DNA from: Adiantum capillus-veneris | Lineage: Eukaryota; Streptophyta; Polypodiopsida; Polypodiales; Pteridaceae | Reading direction: 5' to 3' | DNA: 64,000 bases | Assembly: GCA_014529385.2 (NCBI GenBank) | Contig: CM043942.1 | Coordinates: 61,665,184 to 61,729,183 of the forward strand | Shown: in pieces, positions 26,101 to 33,928 of the stretch | Numbering within the stretch: the stretch's first letter is position 1 | How the letters are laid out: every line of letters starts with the position of its first letter | Made by a program: the position numbers and the translations under genes | The notes under the pieces: model-generated | The model's database searches: none | What the model saw: only the letters and a program-made list of their open reading frames with translations | What the model was told of the DNA's origin: nothing

Positions 26101-29100
26101 ACATCCTAGCCAACGTTTTTCAGCCCTTGACAAAAACGCCAGCATCATTGCAGATTCAGCATTTTTTCAGCCCTTGACAAAAACGCCAACATCATTGCAG
26201 ATTCAGCGTTTTTTCAGCCCTGTCAAAAACGCCAGCTCAACAGTAGCAAAAACGCAGAATTCAGCAGTTGGATTCTCGCAGTTTTCAGCCTATGACGCAG
26301 TAGCAAATCAGCCCCTAGACGGTTGCGGATGTTCCCCCATTTTCAGCCATAAAAACGCAGCCAAAACAGTCATTTTCAGCCACCGAAACAGTCCCGAATT
26401 CTGCGATTAGAAGATCCCAGATTTCAGCCATCAAGTCGTCGTCGTCATCACCGTCGTCGTCATCGGCATTGTCCAACTTGCATCAATCCATTGCATTCGC
26501 ATTGTACACCTTTGTGCAATCAAAGTAGACCACTCTCGCCGACGAGAGCGGGGCCTTCGGAGGAGGGTTTTACAACCTCTCGGGTGTCATATATCCTCTC
26601 TCCTTCTCTCAGTCTCATTCACTTGCACGCACAATATCCACTCACTTTGTTCGTGACCACAGCACTCTACAAGACGGAAAGCTCCCTTTTTCCCCAAAGA
26701 ACTAAAAGGAACCTTGAGCAATAAAGATCACTAATCTTGAGAAAATACAACATTCATTCCGCTGCACCTAACATGGGGACAACCATGTCATTGACCAACA
26801 GATTCTGGTTGATTTCATTGAACCTCCTACCCAACCGCATAAACCTACGTGCATTTTAGACTATCATGATTTACGTATGCGTTGTCATGTAGGTCGACAA
26901 GTTCTTGTACAGAGGAACGATTGACCTGACCTGAAGAAGGTGCCACTTGAAAAAACATTAGTGTTCTTAACAAGAAGTAACCCACTTTTGTTTTCAAGGA
27001 CGAAAACACTTCTCATAGGGGAGAGTAATGTCAGGCCAAGGGCCACCCTCGAGGTCAAGGACCTCGCCAAGAGCCGACTGCCCAGTGGAGAAGGGATCCT
27101 GCAAGCCAAGGGGCTATAAAAGGGTGGTTGGACGGAGGATCGTTCACGCCAGTTCCGAGGGTTCTACAGTAGTCAAGGGACCCTTTTCTGTGTCAAAATA
27201 TGCAAAGGGGAAGCAACCTCTGCAAACTTTCTAATGAACCGCCTGTAGTACGAACACAAGCCCAAGAAGCTTCTAACTTCATGGACATTCTTCAAATCGA
27301 GCCAATCACAGATAGTCTCTCTCTTGGCCGAGTCCATTTGCACTCCTGCTGCTGATACAATGTGTCCCAAAAAGAGTATCTTTGGTAGGAAAAATTCACT
27401 TTTCTTCGCATTAATCACCAACTAGTGATCTCGTACTACCTGAAAGACCTATAGCAGATGTTCTCTATGTTCTGCCTCATCCTTGGAGAAAACAATGATG
27501 TCGTCAAAGAAAGTGTCAACAAATAGTCTATACTCTTGATAAATACTGTCCATCATCCGGTTAAATGTCGCAAGAGCATTGGTTAGGCCAAAAGGCATCA
27601 CCAAAAACTCAAATAACCCAAAAGTCGTCCAAAAAGCTGTCTTGTAGACATCTCCCGACGCAATTCGGATTTGATGATATCCGCTCTTCAAATCGATCTT
27701 GCTAAAACACGAGGATCCCTGTAGTCGGTAAAGAATATCATCGATCCTAGGAATCGGAAATTTGTTCTTGATGGTGATTTTGTTGAGAGCTTTGTAATTG
27801 ATGCACATTCTCCAAGATCCGTCTTTTTTCAAAACCAACAACACTGGAGAGCAGTACGGTGAAGTGCTAGGTTGGACAAGACCCTTTTCCAAGAGGTCTT
27901 TCAGTTGGTTCATAATTTCTTCGTTCTGGGCTCGGCTCACACAATAAGGTGGCCGGTTCGATGGTGTGCTTCCAGGTATCAGATCAATGGTATGATCCTC
28001 GAGACGAGGGGGTGGTAACTTGCTTGGCAGGCCCTTTGAAAAGCAATCGGCATGAGTGTGGAGAAAATCGTGGCGTTCTCTATCAAGTTCTGACATATTT
28101 GTCCTATTCTCATCGCTCAACTCTCTCAAAAAGATCGAGTAAACAAACAGACTCGATTTATTAATTTTGAAACGGCAAAAGCCAATACAATAGGAACAGA
28201 CTCGCCCTTTAAGTTTCACATCAAGTACAATAGTTCGACCCTTCTCTGTAGTCGAAGTCGCTTTTCTCGCCCGATAGTCGACCACGACGTTGTTCTTATG
28301 GTACCAAGGAATTCCCAAGAGGACATCACAACCCTCTAAGGGCATTATGTAGAAGTCCTCATGCCCCAAACACCCCTGGCAATGCAACCAAAGTTTGCCA
28401 ATGACAGGTGTAATGGATATGTCCCTACTGGGTGCCGCTAGAACTACTTCTCTCGAGCCGCACCGCCAATACAGGTGAAATGAAGTTGGCCTTGGCTCCT
28501 CCATCAAAGACAATTAGGGCTTCTTTGTCTTTCACTTTGCCCCAAGCTCGGCAAAGTTCAGTACTCTCATCAATCATGCTTGGGTCAATACCCATGCAAT
28601 CTGGAACCAATCCTGCTTTCATCTTGCCATTTCGTCCACGTTCCTCAGTTGCTTTCAAACCCTCAGGCTTGTCTTCATCCTTGTTGTTTTGTTCTCTAGG
28701 TGCCTTTCTAGGGCACTTCGCGGAAATATGCCGAGTTTCCCCGCATTCGAAGCACTTCCCCTCCTTGATGTAGAGAGCTCTCTCCCGAAGAGTAAGCTTG
28801 AGTCGTGCATCCTTTTCTTTCTTTTCTCGGTTGCTCTTCTTCTTTCTACTTTCATTGTTCAAAATCTGTTCGTTCCTCTGTGTCATGATTTCATTTGTGG
28901 ATAGGTCATACTGCCTGAGTGGATGGCAAAACCCCGTTTCGCATGACTCATCCATTCCTGAATGGAATCTGACTTTTGATCTAAGCAGTGATCTCGGATC
29001 TTTTTAGGGAGTCCCAAGGTAAACCGCTCAATCTGCTCTTTGAATGAGATCTTCTTAAATGAAGAGGCTGGTAGAAAAGAGCTCCAAAATCTCTCGCAAT

Positions 29101-30608
29101 ATACGTCCAATGAATCTCTCTTGGTCATTCGAAGATGGTTCCAAGCAGTTCGTATGTCAAGTTCGTACTCCCGGGTCAACCAAGAAGAAATTAAAAGCTT
29201 TTTAAATTTCACCCATTTAACTCGCGCTTTCTCGTTCAATAGAGGCGTGGACCGCCAAGTTTGAGCATTTTCCCTGAAATAAGAGGTAGCCCTCCGAGTC
29301 CGAACTATCCGAAGATGAGTCCTATGTAGAAGAGTCCGAAATTGGGCGAGATTTAGACTTCTTTGCCTTTTTCTTGCCCTTTCCAAAGCTTTGCTTTTTG
29401 CTTCGCTTTTTCCCTTTTCTGTCTTCTTCGCTCGAATCAGAAGAGCTAGAAGAACTGTCAGAAGAAGAAGAATTGGATACTCCTTTGAATCTGACATGCT
29501 TTTTTTTGCTTTCTTGCCAAGGCAAAAGCAGATTGACGACCCAAGTAACTCGAAAAGTCAGTTCCTTTCTCTGCTTTTTGTCGTGCTTTTCAGTTTTGTT
29601 CTGCGCGTCAAAAAGCTGAGAAATCCATGCATCAATCACCTCTTCTAATTCTTGCTCAGTAAACATCCTTGGAGTAAGAGGTTTCTTGAGTGCCGGTTTG
29701 AGGGGTATTTCTGTTGTTTGCCGCCACTGTGCGTGCACCTCGTCGAAGGAGGTCTGGGTCATAAATTTTGCAAATTTCGGATCCTTCGCAAAATTTAACA
29801 TCATCTTTGTTGCATCGTCAATCAATCGTCGACGCTCACATCTCTTCAAGTTCCGCCCAAGTAGGCTGAGGCGAGCCGTACTCCTCGCATGAATTTTCTT
29901 CGTGATCTCTTCCCGCATCTCCGGATGCAGAGGAAGTCGATTGATTTCTGTTTGAATCCACAAGTGCCGCGTAGAAATCGGCCACGCTCTGATACCATTG
30001 TAACAGACTTGGACACTCCAAGTCAAGATTCTACCGCAACACGACAGGAATTCACTTCAAAACATTTCACAGTTCACAATTGATTCGACATGGCCCGGCG
30101 GAGTTCCGTGCCTAGAGATATTGGCCCCAAAGACTGGCGCCCCTTTCGGTATTTCTTTTTGTATTAATCTATTGCAAAGGTACACAGGAGTGGTTGGGTT
30201 TCACTCTCAGACTCTGCGTCCAGATGCTCTGAGAAGTGAGAGCTCAACAACACTTATAAAGAGATTACAAGGGATGCCAAAAGCAGAGCCCCAAAAGCTA
30301 AAAATCAAAAGCTCTTCCCAAAAATAAAGCAAGTCTTCTTCACAAGCCATTGCTAGATAAAAAATAAGCAATAAATCTCTCTCTCTCTTGCGTAGAATAA
30401 AGCCCAAAAGCTGCCACTGCTTTTTTCCCTGCGCAAAAGGCTGCTATTCCGTACGGCAATGCCACGTCAGCAATCCGTACATCTGTCCGCGTTTTTCGGT
30501 GCAATCTACGAAGGTGTCCGTACAGCGCCTGCCACATCAGCAATGCACGGCAGGTGTGTGTACTGGGCAGCCACGTCACCATTTTGTGAGGGGGGGGGAA
30601 GCCCATCT

Positions 30609-30666
<58 letters not shown>

Positions 30667-33600
30667 CCTTCACTCATAGTACCATTCTCTCTTTTCTTCC
30701 TAGTCTTTGCACATCTCTCATGAAGTAAAAGGAACCTTGAATGCACATTGAGCACTTATCATAAGCATTCCCATCAATCACTTCCGCTACACATTACAAT
30801 TAGAGTAAGAAAGGTGTGGCTTATAACGTTAATTGCATGCTTGCACGTCTACAAAAGTGTAGATAGCATTTATGTGTGTTACAAATCAACATTTTTGCTA
30901 CAAGGGGTTGGTTGTGCTGTAGTTTTCAAATTCAGGCAATATTCTTTCTTCATCAGCACCTGAGACAGCCCAAGCTAAGAGTCTGATATGCAGATTGCAC
31001 AAGCTTGATGTTGTCCAAAATAGCTCTCTAACCCGTGAATTGACATTTTATTCTATAAGTCAAAGTTGCAATCAAAGTTAATAAATTTTTAGCCTCTTCG
31101 GTGCTCAAGCTTCAACTTTGACTTGACAACAAGGTTCAGCTTGCTAAGATAACCCCAAATTAGCCAAAAATATAAGGATAGTGCAAATAGAGGATCCATG
31201 AGTTGGAGGCCTTAGAGAGATCCCCTCTTCAAGATGTAGTTGCACCTTCATGCTCAAGGCATATGTCTTGTCAAAATAGCCATTTGATTGAGGATTCATA
31301 ATTCGTACCGAGGATCAATAGTTGCAACCATCAAATTTTCAAATGGGCAATCCATAGCATTGAAGATCCATAGATTTGTCAACCGTACATCTCAATATCT
31401 TATTGATCTATAAAGATGTCGCTCGGCCCATTCTCATTGGAAATTCAATAACTCTATGATCTATTACATGCACGTCTAGCTTGATGTGTCCTTTCAATAT
31501 TGTACACCTTTGGTACTGCTTCAAAGTCCAAACTACTCTAGGAAAATCTATGGAGCAGAGATGATGAGGCATTTATGCTAAGGTGGCAATAATGATGATA
31601 TTTGTTGTAGTAATAGTAAAAAGAATGGGCCAGCAAATAGAAATGACCATTCAAAAGTAGGGGCAAGGGGCAATTTTTGCGCCCATCACAAAGTGCTGAC
31701 GCAAAAGCCCTGTACAGTTGGTTGACCGCTTGGTTGAAAGCTCGTGTGGCACATCTATACGAACAGCTTGCTTGAACGCACACAATGATAATATGGCACT
31801 AACTATACATATGCTATGATGATGTGGCACTTGTGACAAATGATTGCTGACAAAGGGAATGAGAGAACAAAGCCGAGAAAAGGGACCATCCTTGGATGCA
31901 GGAAGCCCAAAATTTACGCTGCAACTTTCACCGGGATTGCAAGACTTTACGGCCGACGATGACATGGCAACTATACATGGCAGCAAGTCTATGCAAGCTT
32001 TTTGTTGGGGAATATTTACGAAAAGCTTTTGTGACTCGACTATATAAAACCCACATCCTTTTGTGGTCAACAGAATTTTGGGGCTTAAGTGCATATAAAA
32101 TGGTGGCCAATGTGCCAATTGCAGCTTAGATTATGAGGAGTGGTCTCTCCCAATAGTTGTAACTCCGTTGAAAAACAATAAAGAGATACCACCACGGGTG
32201 CCCAACTTGGTGACCAATAATCTTTGAAGAGGAACTACGCCTCTTCCCGTATGCTCTAGTGTGAAAGTGTGAAGTCTTTTTCTGTTTTGTTGTAGTTAAT
32301 TCAGGTCGTATCATTGATTTCTCGTTGGCACATAGTACCGACCAGTTACAATGTTGCTTTACAATAGCATACTAGCATGGCAACCAATCGTATATGCTTT
32401 CTATCTAAGCCTGTAGGTGCTTTCACTCGATTTCCCAAGTGAGCAGTTGAATGTACAAGTTGCCTTTACTCTATTCCACGCTTGTAAATTGACAGCCAGC
32501 ATGTTAATTACTCAGATTTTGAGAGTGGTCTCTCCAAAGCAAGGAGCAATTGTAATGTGTTTGCTCGACATTTATGAGATAAAGAAATATCACAAGGGAC
32601 GTCTACCTTCGGGACTATTATAGCTCGGAGGGAAACCCCTTGTCTCTTGCATTATTCTTGACACTTGTGTGCAATTTTTCTCATTAGTACTTAAGTCTAT
32701 TCAATGATCTATCATCTGTCTTTTAAAGCGTCAATCAGATTCGGCAGTATCAAAGCCCGGTCAATTGTTCTTCTATGGACAATCTAACCCACTTTTCTGA
32801 AACAAATTTGCAACATAGCTTCAAATCCTCAAAATAATCAGAAGGAAGAGCATGAAGAGGTGGAAGCATAATTGCCAAGAAACTCGTTTCTTCATGGTCT
32901 TGTCCAAGTGTTACTTTGACTGACGTTTTCAACGTCAAGGTGAGTTTTTGTATTTCATGGTCTTTTATTGTTGATTTGCCTGTACATGTGTTATGAATAC
33001 ATGTGTTATGGCTTGACACTTAAAGATTTTGACGAAACTTTAATTGTGGCATTTCATAAACTAGTTGAAACTGTTACAAAACTTTTGAAACTCTTTTCAT
33101 ATGAAATGTGGTTTACCTCTTGTGTTGACGCGGTACTGCCTCAACAGGAAGGTCTTTAGCATATGGGGTATGATGGCGCATTCTCACAAATGGGCAAGCC
33201 TTGCTCACTAGCAACTTGACCTTTAAGACCAAGAAGACTTACAAAGCTCCTTGTCAAAAAGTCCCACACTATTCGGATGAGACAACACATGGTTGTATCC
33301 TTGCAATCTTCTCAATCTAGATTGAGAAAACTGTCGAAAGACTTTCCGACAGCACTTGTCTATTAAAGCACAGCAATAAGTGCCATGGGCAAAACACACA
33401 AGCAAATTGTTTCAATTTTTGGGAATGTCAAATAAGGCGATTAACTTTGTAATCTTCTCACAATGAACACCGATACATTTCTTACAAGAAAACTCAACGA
33501 TGTGCCAGCTTTACTGTTTAAGTCTCTATTTCTGTTTTGTGGGCCGAAAAGGAGGAAGCAAACATTGAAAGGAAAGGCATTCGTGATTACAATGCAAACA

Positions 33601-33752
33601 CAGAAAGAAGCACTTACTCAGGTACGACCAGACTAAACAGACCACGTTCTGAGCAAAATTCAGAAAAGGTAGATGCTTGAAGCGGCTCCCATCTGGCCCA
33701 AATTTCTTTGTAGACCTAAACATGGGTTAAACAAATCAACATCGAAGACTCA

Positions 33753-33816
<64 letters not shown>

Positions 33817-33928
33817 ATGAAAGATCGAAAGCTTACAGTGTCTCTTGCAGGACCCCTTGTGTAATGTAGGCGGAAAATATGCCGGCAGCGCAGAACGCTA
33901 GCAGCAGGACGCGGCCAGCAGCTCCCAT
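11364..33928 (-). CDS. UDP-glucose/UDP-galactose transporter, UTR1/UTR3 type (UAA family), seven exons
   Basis: Coding exons, in transcript order: 33928-33837, 33715-33618, 12994-12864, 12686-12656, 12569-12466, 12375-12263 and 11775-11364. They total 981 bp, or 326 residues plus a stop. All introns are GT-AG and every junction keeps phase. The product starts [10 protein letters not shown], then a first membrane segment, then [16 protein letters not shown], which is characteristic of plant UTR1/UTR3. Later blocks include the YISYPAQ and KSSKMIPVMLMG stretches, [23 protein letters not shown] and TTTRKF near the C-terminus. The length matches the roughly 330-residue family. These carriers exchange UDP-sugars across the ER membrane and support glycoprotein folding. 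The basic C-terminus (K-P-R-K-D) resembles, but is not, a canonical KKxx retrieval signal. No stop or frameshift was seen. The gene is most likely functional; substrate preference is inferred from family only. Confidence 0.93.
13167..13211. repeat. (GT)n microsatellite with an adjoining (CG)n/(CA)n stretch
   Basis: A GT tract of about 33 bases is followed by GGCGCGCGCGCGCACACA, a short alternating purine-pyrimidine run that could adopt Z-form DNA. Confidence 0.9.
13460..13675 (+). pseudogene. Ty1/copia reverse transcriptase N-terminal fragment
   Basis: The frame reads through the block that precedes the copia reverse transcriptase: [32 protein letters not shown]. It then ends in unrelated sequence before the conserved G-C-K-W-V/I-Y/F-K. 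It is an isolated piece with no upstream integrase or downstream polymerase. Its relation to the LTR that begins 94 bases further on is unclear. Confidence 0.75.
13769..14135 (+). repeat. Copia-type LTR (367 bp)
   Basis: The segment starts TGTTGGGGTA and ends CCTTACA. Two bases later is the perfect primer site TGGTATCAGAGC (14138-14149), so this is a 5' LTR. A TATA-like CTATATAAGG sits near 13962. No partner LTR or gag is seen downstream, so the element is truncated shortly after the primer site. Confidence 0.78.
14138..14149 (+). other. Primer binding site for initiator-Met tRNA
   Basis: TGGTATCAGAGC is the common plant retrotransposon primer site, placed two bases after the LTR end. Confidence 0.85.
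14150..16229. other. No gene recognised; degenerate transposon-like sequence
   Basis: After a short internal stretch of the truncated copia element, I see no coding region. A GC-rich zone (about 14690-15045) contains several facing copies of GGAACGGG and CCCGTTCC, so it is locally self-complementary. A short GA tract lies at 15060-15078. Confidence 0.4.
16230..17929 (+). mobile_element. Short non-autonomous LTR element (1.7 kb, about 136-bp LTRs)
   Basis: Two direct repeats, 16230-16365 and 17794-17929, both start TGTGGGAGGA and end GGCACGTCA. The downstream copy is preceded by the purine tract AAGGGGGGAG, as expected of a 3' LTR. The internal 1.4 kb has overlapping open frames (about 16602-17125) with Ser/Pro/Leu-rich translations and no retrotransposon motif. 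I therefore call it a non-autonomous element, similar in size to TRIM elements. A standard primer site was not found after the first LTR. The immediate 5-bp flanks (CTTAG and CAATA) do not match. Confidence 0.65.
18522..19002 (+). pseudogene. Ty3/gypsy gag zinc knuckle and protease fragment
   Basis: A stretch near 18670-18760 carries Cys and His residues in a knuckle-like spacing across frames. The segment at 18806-18995 reads [17 protein letters not shown], the C-terminal block of a gypsy retropepsin (usually D-V-I-L-G-M-x-W-L). Frames shift between the parts, and the segment ends in a CT microsatellite. It is a dead fragment, possibly the 5' part of the gypsy remnant at 19202-19912. Confidence 0.6.
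19003..19056. repeat. (CT)n microsatellite
   Basis: There are about 27 uninterrupted CT units between two gypsy fragments. Confidence 0.95.
19202..19912 (+). pseudogene. Ty3/gypsy RNase H end and integrase N-terminal remnant
   Basis: The first part (19202-19525) contains the end of a gypsy RNase H: Q-A-R-W, E-Q-F-D and I-D-Y-V-P-S-K-A-N, the usual I-x-Y-x-P-G-K-x-N block. After a stop, a decayed stretch reads [10 protein letters not shown], then H-D-S-L-M-D-E-H, which resembles the zinc-binding region before gypsy integrase. It ends at the purine tract AAAAGGGGGAGA (19901-19912), next to TGTCACGTG. It is related to the 3' part of the 24.0-25.6 kb element. Confidence 0.7.
19913..20070 (+). 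repeat. Start of a gypsy 3' LTR (truncated or diverged)
   Basis: TGTCACGTGCACATC at 19913 follows a polypurine tract and matches the opening of the LTRs at 22338 (minus) and 25594 (plus). The similarity fades soon after, and a GT/GA microsatellite follows, so only the beginning can be supported. Confidence 0.5.
20071..20130. repeat. (GT)n(GA)n compound microsatellite
   Basis: About 35 bases of GT pass directly into about 24 bases of GA. A 12-base G run follows at 20223-20234 and another GA tract at about 20256-20278. Confidence 0.95.
20309..20335. repeat. 27-bp near-perfect palindrome
   Basis: AAAACTCAAATCT and AGATTTGAGTTTT face each other around a single G (20322). It lies just upstream of a CACTA-like terminus. 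Confidence 0.9.
20385..20511 (-). mobile_element. CACTA-like DNA transposon terminus
   Basis: Read on the minus strand from 20511, the sequence begins CACTACAAGAGG, matching the start of plant CACTA terminal repeats (CACTACAAGA). It continues with repeated subterminal motifs of the GCGACGCT / AGTGACG kind, as is usual for that superfamily. The opposite terminus was not found, so this may be an isolated end or a small non-autonomous derivative. Confidence 0.55.
20590..20870. repeat. Minisatellite with GTTCTTGAGG-type units
   Basis: Units of about 41-50 bp that contain GTGAGAATCTAGGGTTCTTG are repeated about three times (20693-20826), inside a wider field of GGTTCTTG words. They lie in the internal region of the minus-strand gypsy element downstream of its primer site. 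The minus frame over it is Arg/Thr/Lys/Asn-rich and probably reflects composition only. Confidence 0.8.
21193..21204 (-). other. Primer binding site (initiator-Met tRNA), minus strand
   Basis: On the minus strand, TGGTATCAGAGC follows the LTR end at 21206 after one base. It marks the LTR at 22338-21206 as a 5' LTR read to the left. Confidence 0.85.
21206..22338 (-). repeat. Ty3/gypsy 5' LTR, minus orientation (1.13 kb)
   Basis: Read on the minus strand, it begins TGTCACGTGACAC and ends CACCTAACA. It matches the plus-strand LTR at 25594-26773 over nearly its whole length, in inverted orientation. A primer site follows it at 21204. Just outside its start is a small hairpin, CATGTAAGC (22342-22350) facing GCTTACATG (22364-22372). 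Confidence 0.85.
22339..24034. other. No gene recognised; repeat-derived spacer between inverted LTRs
   Basis: I see no convincing coding region. A segment at about 23830-23960 (with GACGTGGCA and GTACGGAC words) is the inverted counterpart of about 30456-30590, so part of the stretch is gypsy LTR-derived. Confidence 0.45.
24035..25132 (+). CDS. Chimeric 365-codon ORF of a gypsy-derived element (coiled coil, His-Asp repeats, degenerate integrase zinc region)
   Basis: The frame is open from an ATG for 365 codons. Residues about 1-105 are charged Glu/Lys/Arg/Ala sequence typical of a coiled coil. Residues about 115-200 hold a short repeat built on K-H-D-D-L-x-D. Residues about 215-275 hold three copies of an I-L-A-L-E-P-R-S-x-E-P-like unit. 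The last 90 residues contain D-G-F-L-Y-F and then spaced His/Cys residues, similar to the zinc-binding region before gypsy integrase. A decayed relative lies at 19380-19700. It precedes a polypurine tract and a 3' LTR. What it does is unknown; it may be a domesticated, or merely accidental, ORF of a non-autonomous element. Confidence 0.55.
   Translation: MEELKLLFMEQTLQLKARHAARMVAIAREYEQARLEAKERQAKFDREFKEMERRHAEAEAKRQAANKARQAEFNREIKARREERLRLFSPAQAQMHQNRKKETLSVSSSPKHDTQDLHDCVKHDDDLIDHDKHDDLNDKHNDLDDKDKHDDLNDIAKHDDLDDNDKHDDLHDQDVISHKHDELHEQDVIVHKDDVLVDAFSSEANLVVDSINHEEPILAFKSRSKEPPQDDSIIREEAILALEPRSNEPLQEEPILALEPWSKEPLQEVLCVRMIDTHALFECFIRDGFLYFSQHRYVIPFPRHDILYVEHVSLMDEHECMRFFHEKLKSLYVRKSHSMSLPWHDTVSERAHDCMSTKHGHFQCD
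25139..25593 (+). pseudogene. 3' internal region of the gypsy-derived element, with polypurine tract
   Basis: Open stretches in two frames (25139-25582 and 25411-25600) cover a charged region. It contains V-A-D-L-Y-E-V, R-V-P-S-K-I and R-Y-Q-Y-L-T-L-K-R just before the LTR. The last of these also occurs before the LTR at 19912. No domain is recognised. The polypurine tract GAAAAGGAGGGGA is at 25581-25593. Confidence 0.5.
25594..26773 (+). repeat. Ty3/gypsy 3' LTR, plus orientation (1.18 kb)
   Basis: It starts TGTCACGTGACAC directly after the polypurine tract and ends CACCTAACA. A TATA-like ATATATAAGC lies near 25910, and AATAAA near 26721. It is the inverted partner of 22338-21206. Its internal sequence includes a run of similar units (CAGCCCTTGACAAAAACGCC and variants) at about 26125-26245. 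Confidence 0.85.
26774..27028 (+). pseudogene. Possible gypsy polyprotein C-terminal tail
   Basis: One frame reads through H-V-I-D, V-D-F-I-E-P-P and G-R-Q-V-L-V-Q to a charged end, in the manner of the last residues of a gypsy integrase. It stops at the purine-rich GGGGAGAG before TGTCAGG. It begins abruptly at the LTR end at 26773, which indicates a rearranged junction. Confidence 0.35.
27029..27172 (+). repeat. Partial LTR with a TATA box
   Basis: TGTCAGGCCAAGG follows the purine tract GGGGAGAG, and a clean TATAAAA lies at 27115-27121, so this reads as the start of an LTR with its promoter. It is cut off where the minus-strand gypsy polymerase fragment begins at about 27173. Confidence 0.45.
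27173..28513 (-). pseudogene. Ty3/gypsy protease end and reverse transcriptase, minus strand
   Basis: The minus-strand frame 28513-27449 contains the retropepsin C-terminal block C-D-V-L-L-G-I-P-W. The reverse transcriptase follows: P-P-Y and [44 protein letters not shown], then the catalytic region at 27512-27501, which reads FFDD instead of the usual Y-x-D-D. A frame break near 27430 separates the thumb (27421-27173, F-L-G-H-I-V-S and [11 protein letters not shown]). RNase H and integrase are absent because the fragment is cut at about 27173. Confidence 0.92.
28425..28955 (-). pseudogene. Ty3/gypsy gag zinc knuckle and protease
   Basis: On the minus strand, the zinc knuckle [14 protein letters not shown] (C-x2-C-x4-H-x4-C) is followed by an Asp-rich linker and a retropepsin active site. 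That site reads F-D-G-G-A instead of D-S/T-G-A. The frame overlaps the following protease/polymerase frame in another register, so there is at least one frameshift. Confidence 0.88.
28883..30026 (-). pseudogene. Ty3/gypsy gag, minus strand, split by a frameshift
   Basis: Two overlapping minus-strand frames (30026-29322 and 29497-28883) cover a gag. The first has a basic region and a Ser/Asp/Lys-rich stretch. The second reads through the capsid-like part with F-R-E-N-A-Q-T-W, W-x-x-F-K-K-L-L, Y-C-E-R-F and F-T-L-G-L. The register changes within 29322-29497. The gag begins right after the primer site, as expected. Confidence 0.8.
29986..29997 (-). other. Primer binding site (initiator-Met tRNA), minus strand
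   Basis: TGGTATCAGAGC on the minus strand starts two bases after an LTR end (TTACA at 29999). It fixes the orientation of the gypsy element below. Confidence 0.85.
29999..30600 (-). repeat. 5' LTR of the minus-strand gypsy element (outer boundary uncertain)
   Basis: The sequence upstream (minus strand) of the primer site ends TTACA and has no coding capacity. Part of it (30456-30590) is the inverted counterpart of 23830-23960. A clear TG start was not found because a CT tract and other repeat sequence follow, so the outer limit is a guess. Confidence 0.4.
30610..30663. repeat. (CT)n microsatellite
   Basis: There are about 27 uninterrupted CT units. Confidence 0.95.
30664..33617. other. Intron sequence without a recognised gene; one possible LTR
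   Basis: No coding region is supported. Near 32003 a TGTTGGGGAA start is followed by CTATATAAAACCC (about 32038) and AATAAA (about 32180), an arrangement that would suit an LTR of some 330 bp. Neither a primer site nor a partner was found. Confidence 0.35.
33618..33928 (-). CDS. UTR1/UTR3-type transporter, exons 1 and 2
   Basis: Exon 1 is 33928-33837 (ATG in context CAGCGATGGG, 92 bp) and exon 2 is 33715-33618 (98 bp). Intron 1 is 121 bp (donor GTAAGC, acceptor TTTAG) and half of it is a GA tract in the transcript sense. Exon 1 encodes a hydrophobic first helix and G-V-L-Q-E-T-L. Exon 2 encodes STKKFGPDG and [13 protein letters not shown], hallmarks of the plant UTR1/UTR3 proteins. Exon 2 ends in phase 1 with an A that joins exon 3 at 12994. 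Confidence 0.93.
33754..33813. repeat. (CT)n microsatellite inside intron 1 of the transporter
   Basis: About 30 CT units occupy half of the 121-bp intron 1. In the transcript they are a GA purine run between donor and branch region. Confidence 0.95.

Larger units (their letters stand above)
12995..33617 (-). other. Giant intron 2 (20.6 kb) of the transporter gene
   Basis: The donor GTAAGTG follows exon 2 at 33617 and the acceptor CTTTAG precedes exon 3 at 12995. The codon split across it is phase 1 (A, then TG, giving Met), which fits the family protein exactly. The intron holds a copia LTR, a 1.7-kb short LTR element, gypsy fragments on both strands, two inverted 1.1-kb LTRs, minisatellites and several microsatellites. 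Confidence 0.9.

Noticed and set aside
33223-33405. Cys-containing minus-strand frame upstream of intron 2, considered as an extra transporter exon
   Set aside because: Exon 2 joins exon 3 in phase with a full match to the family; an additional exon here would break the protein.
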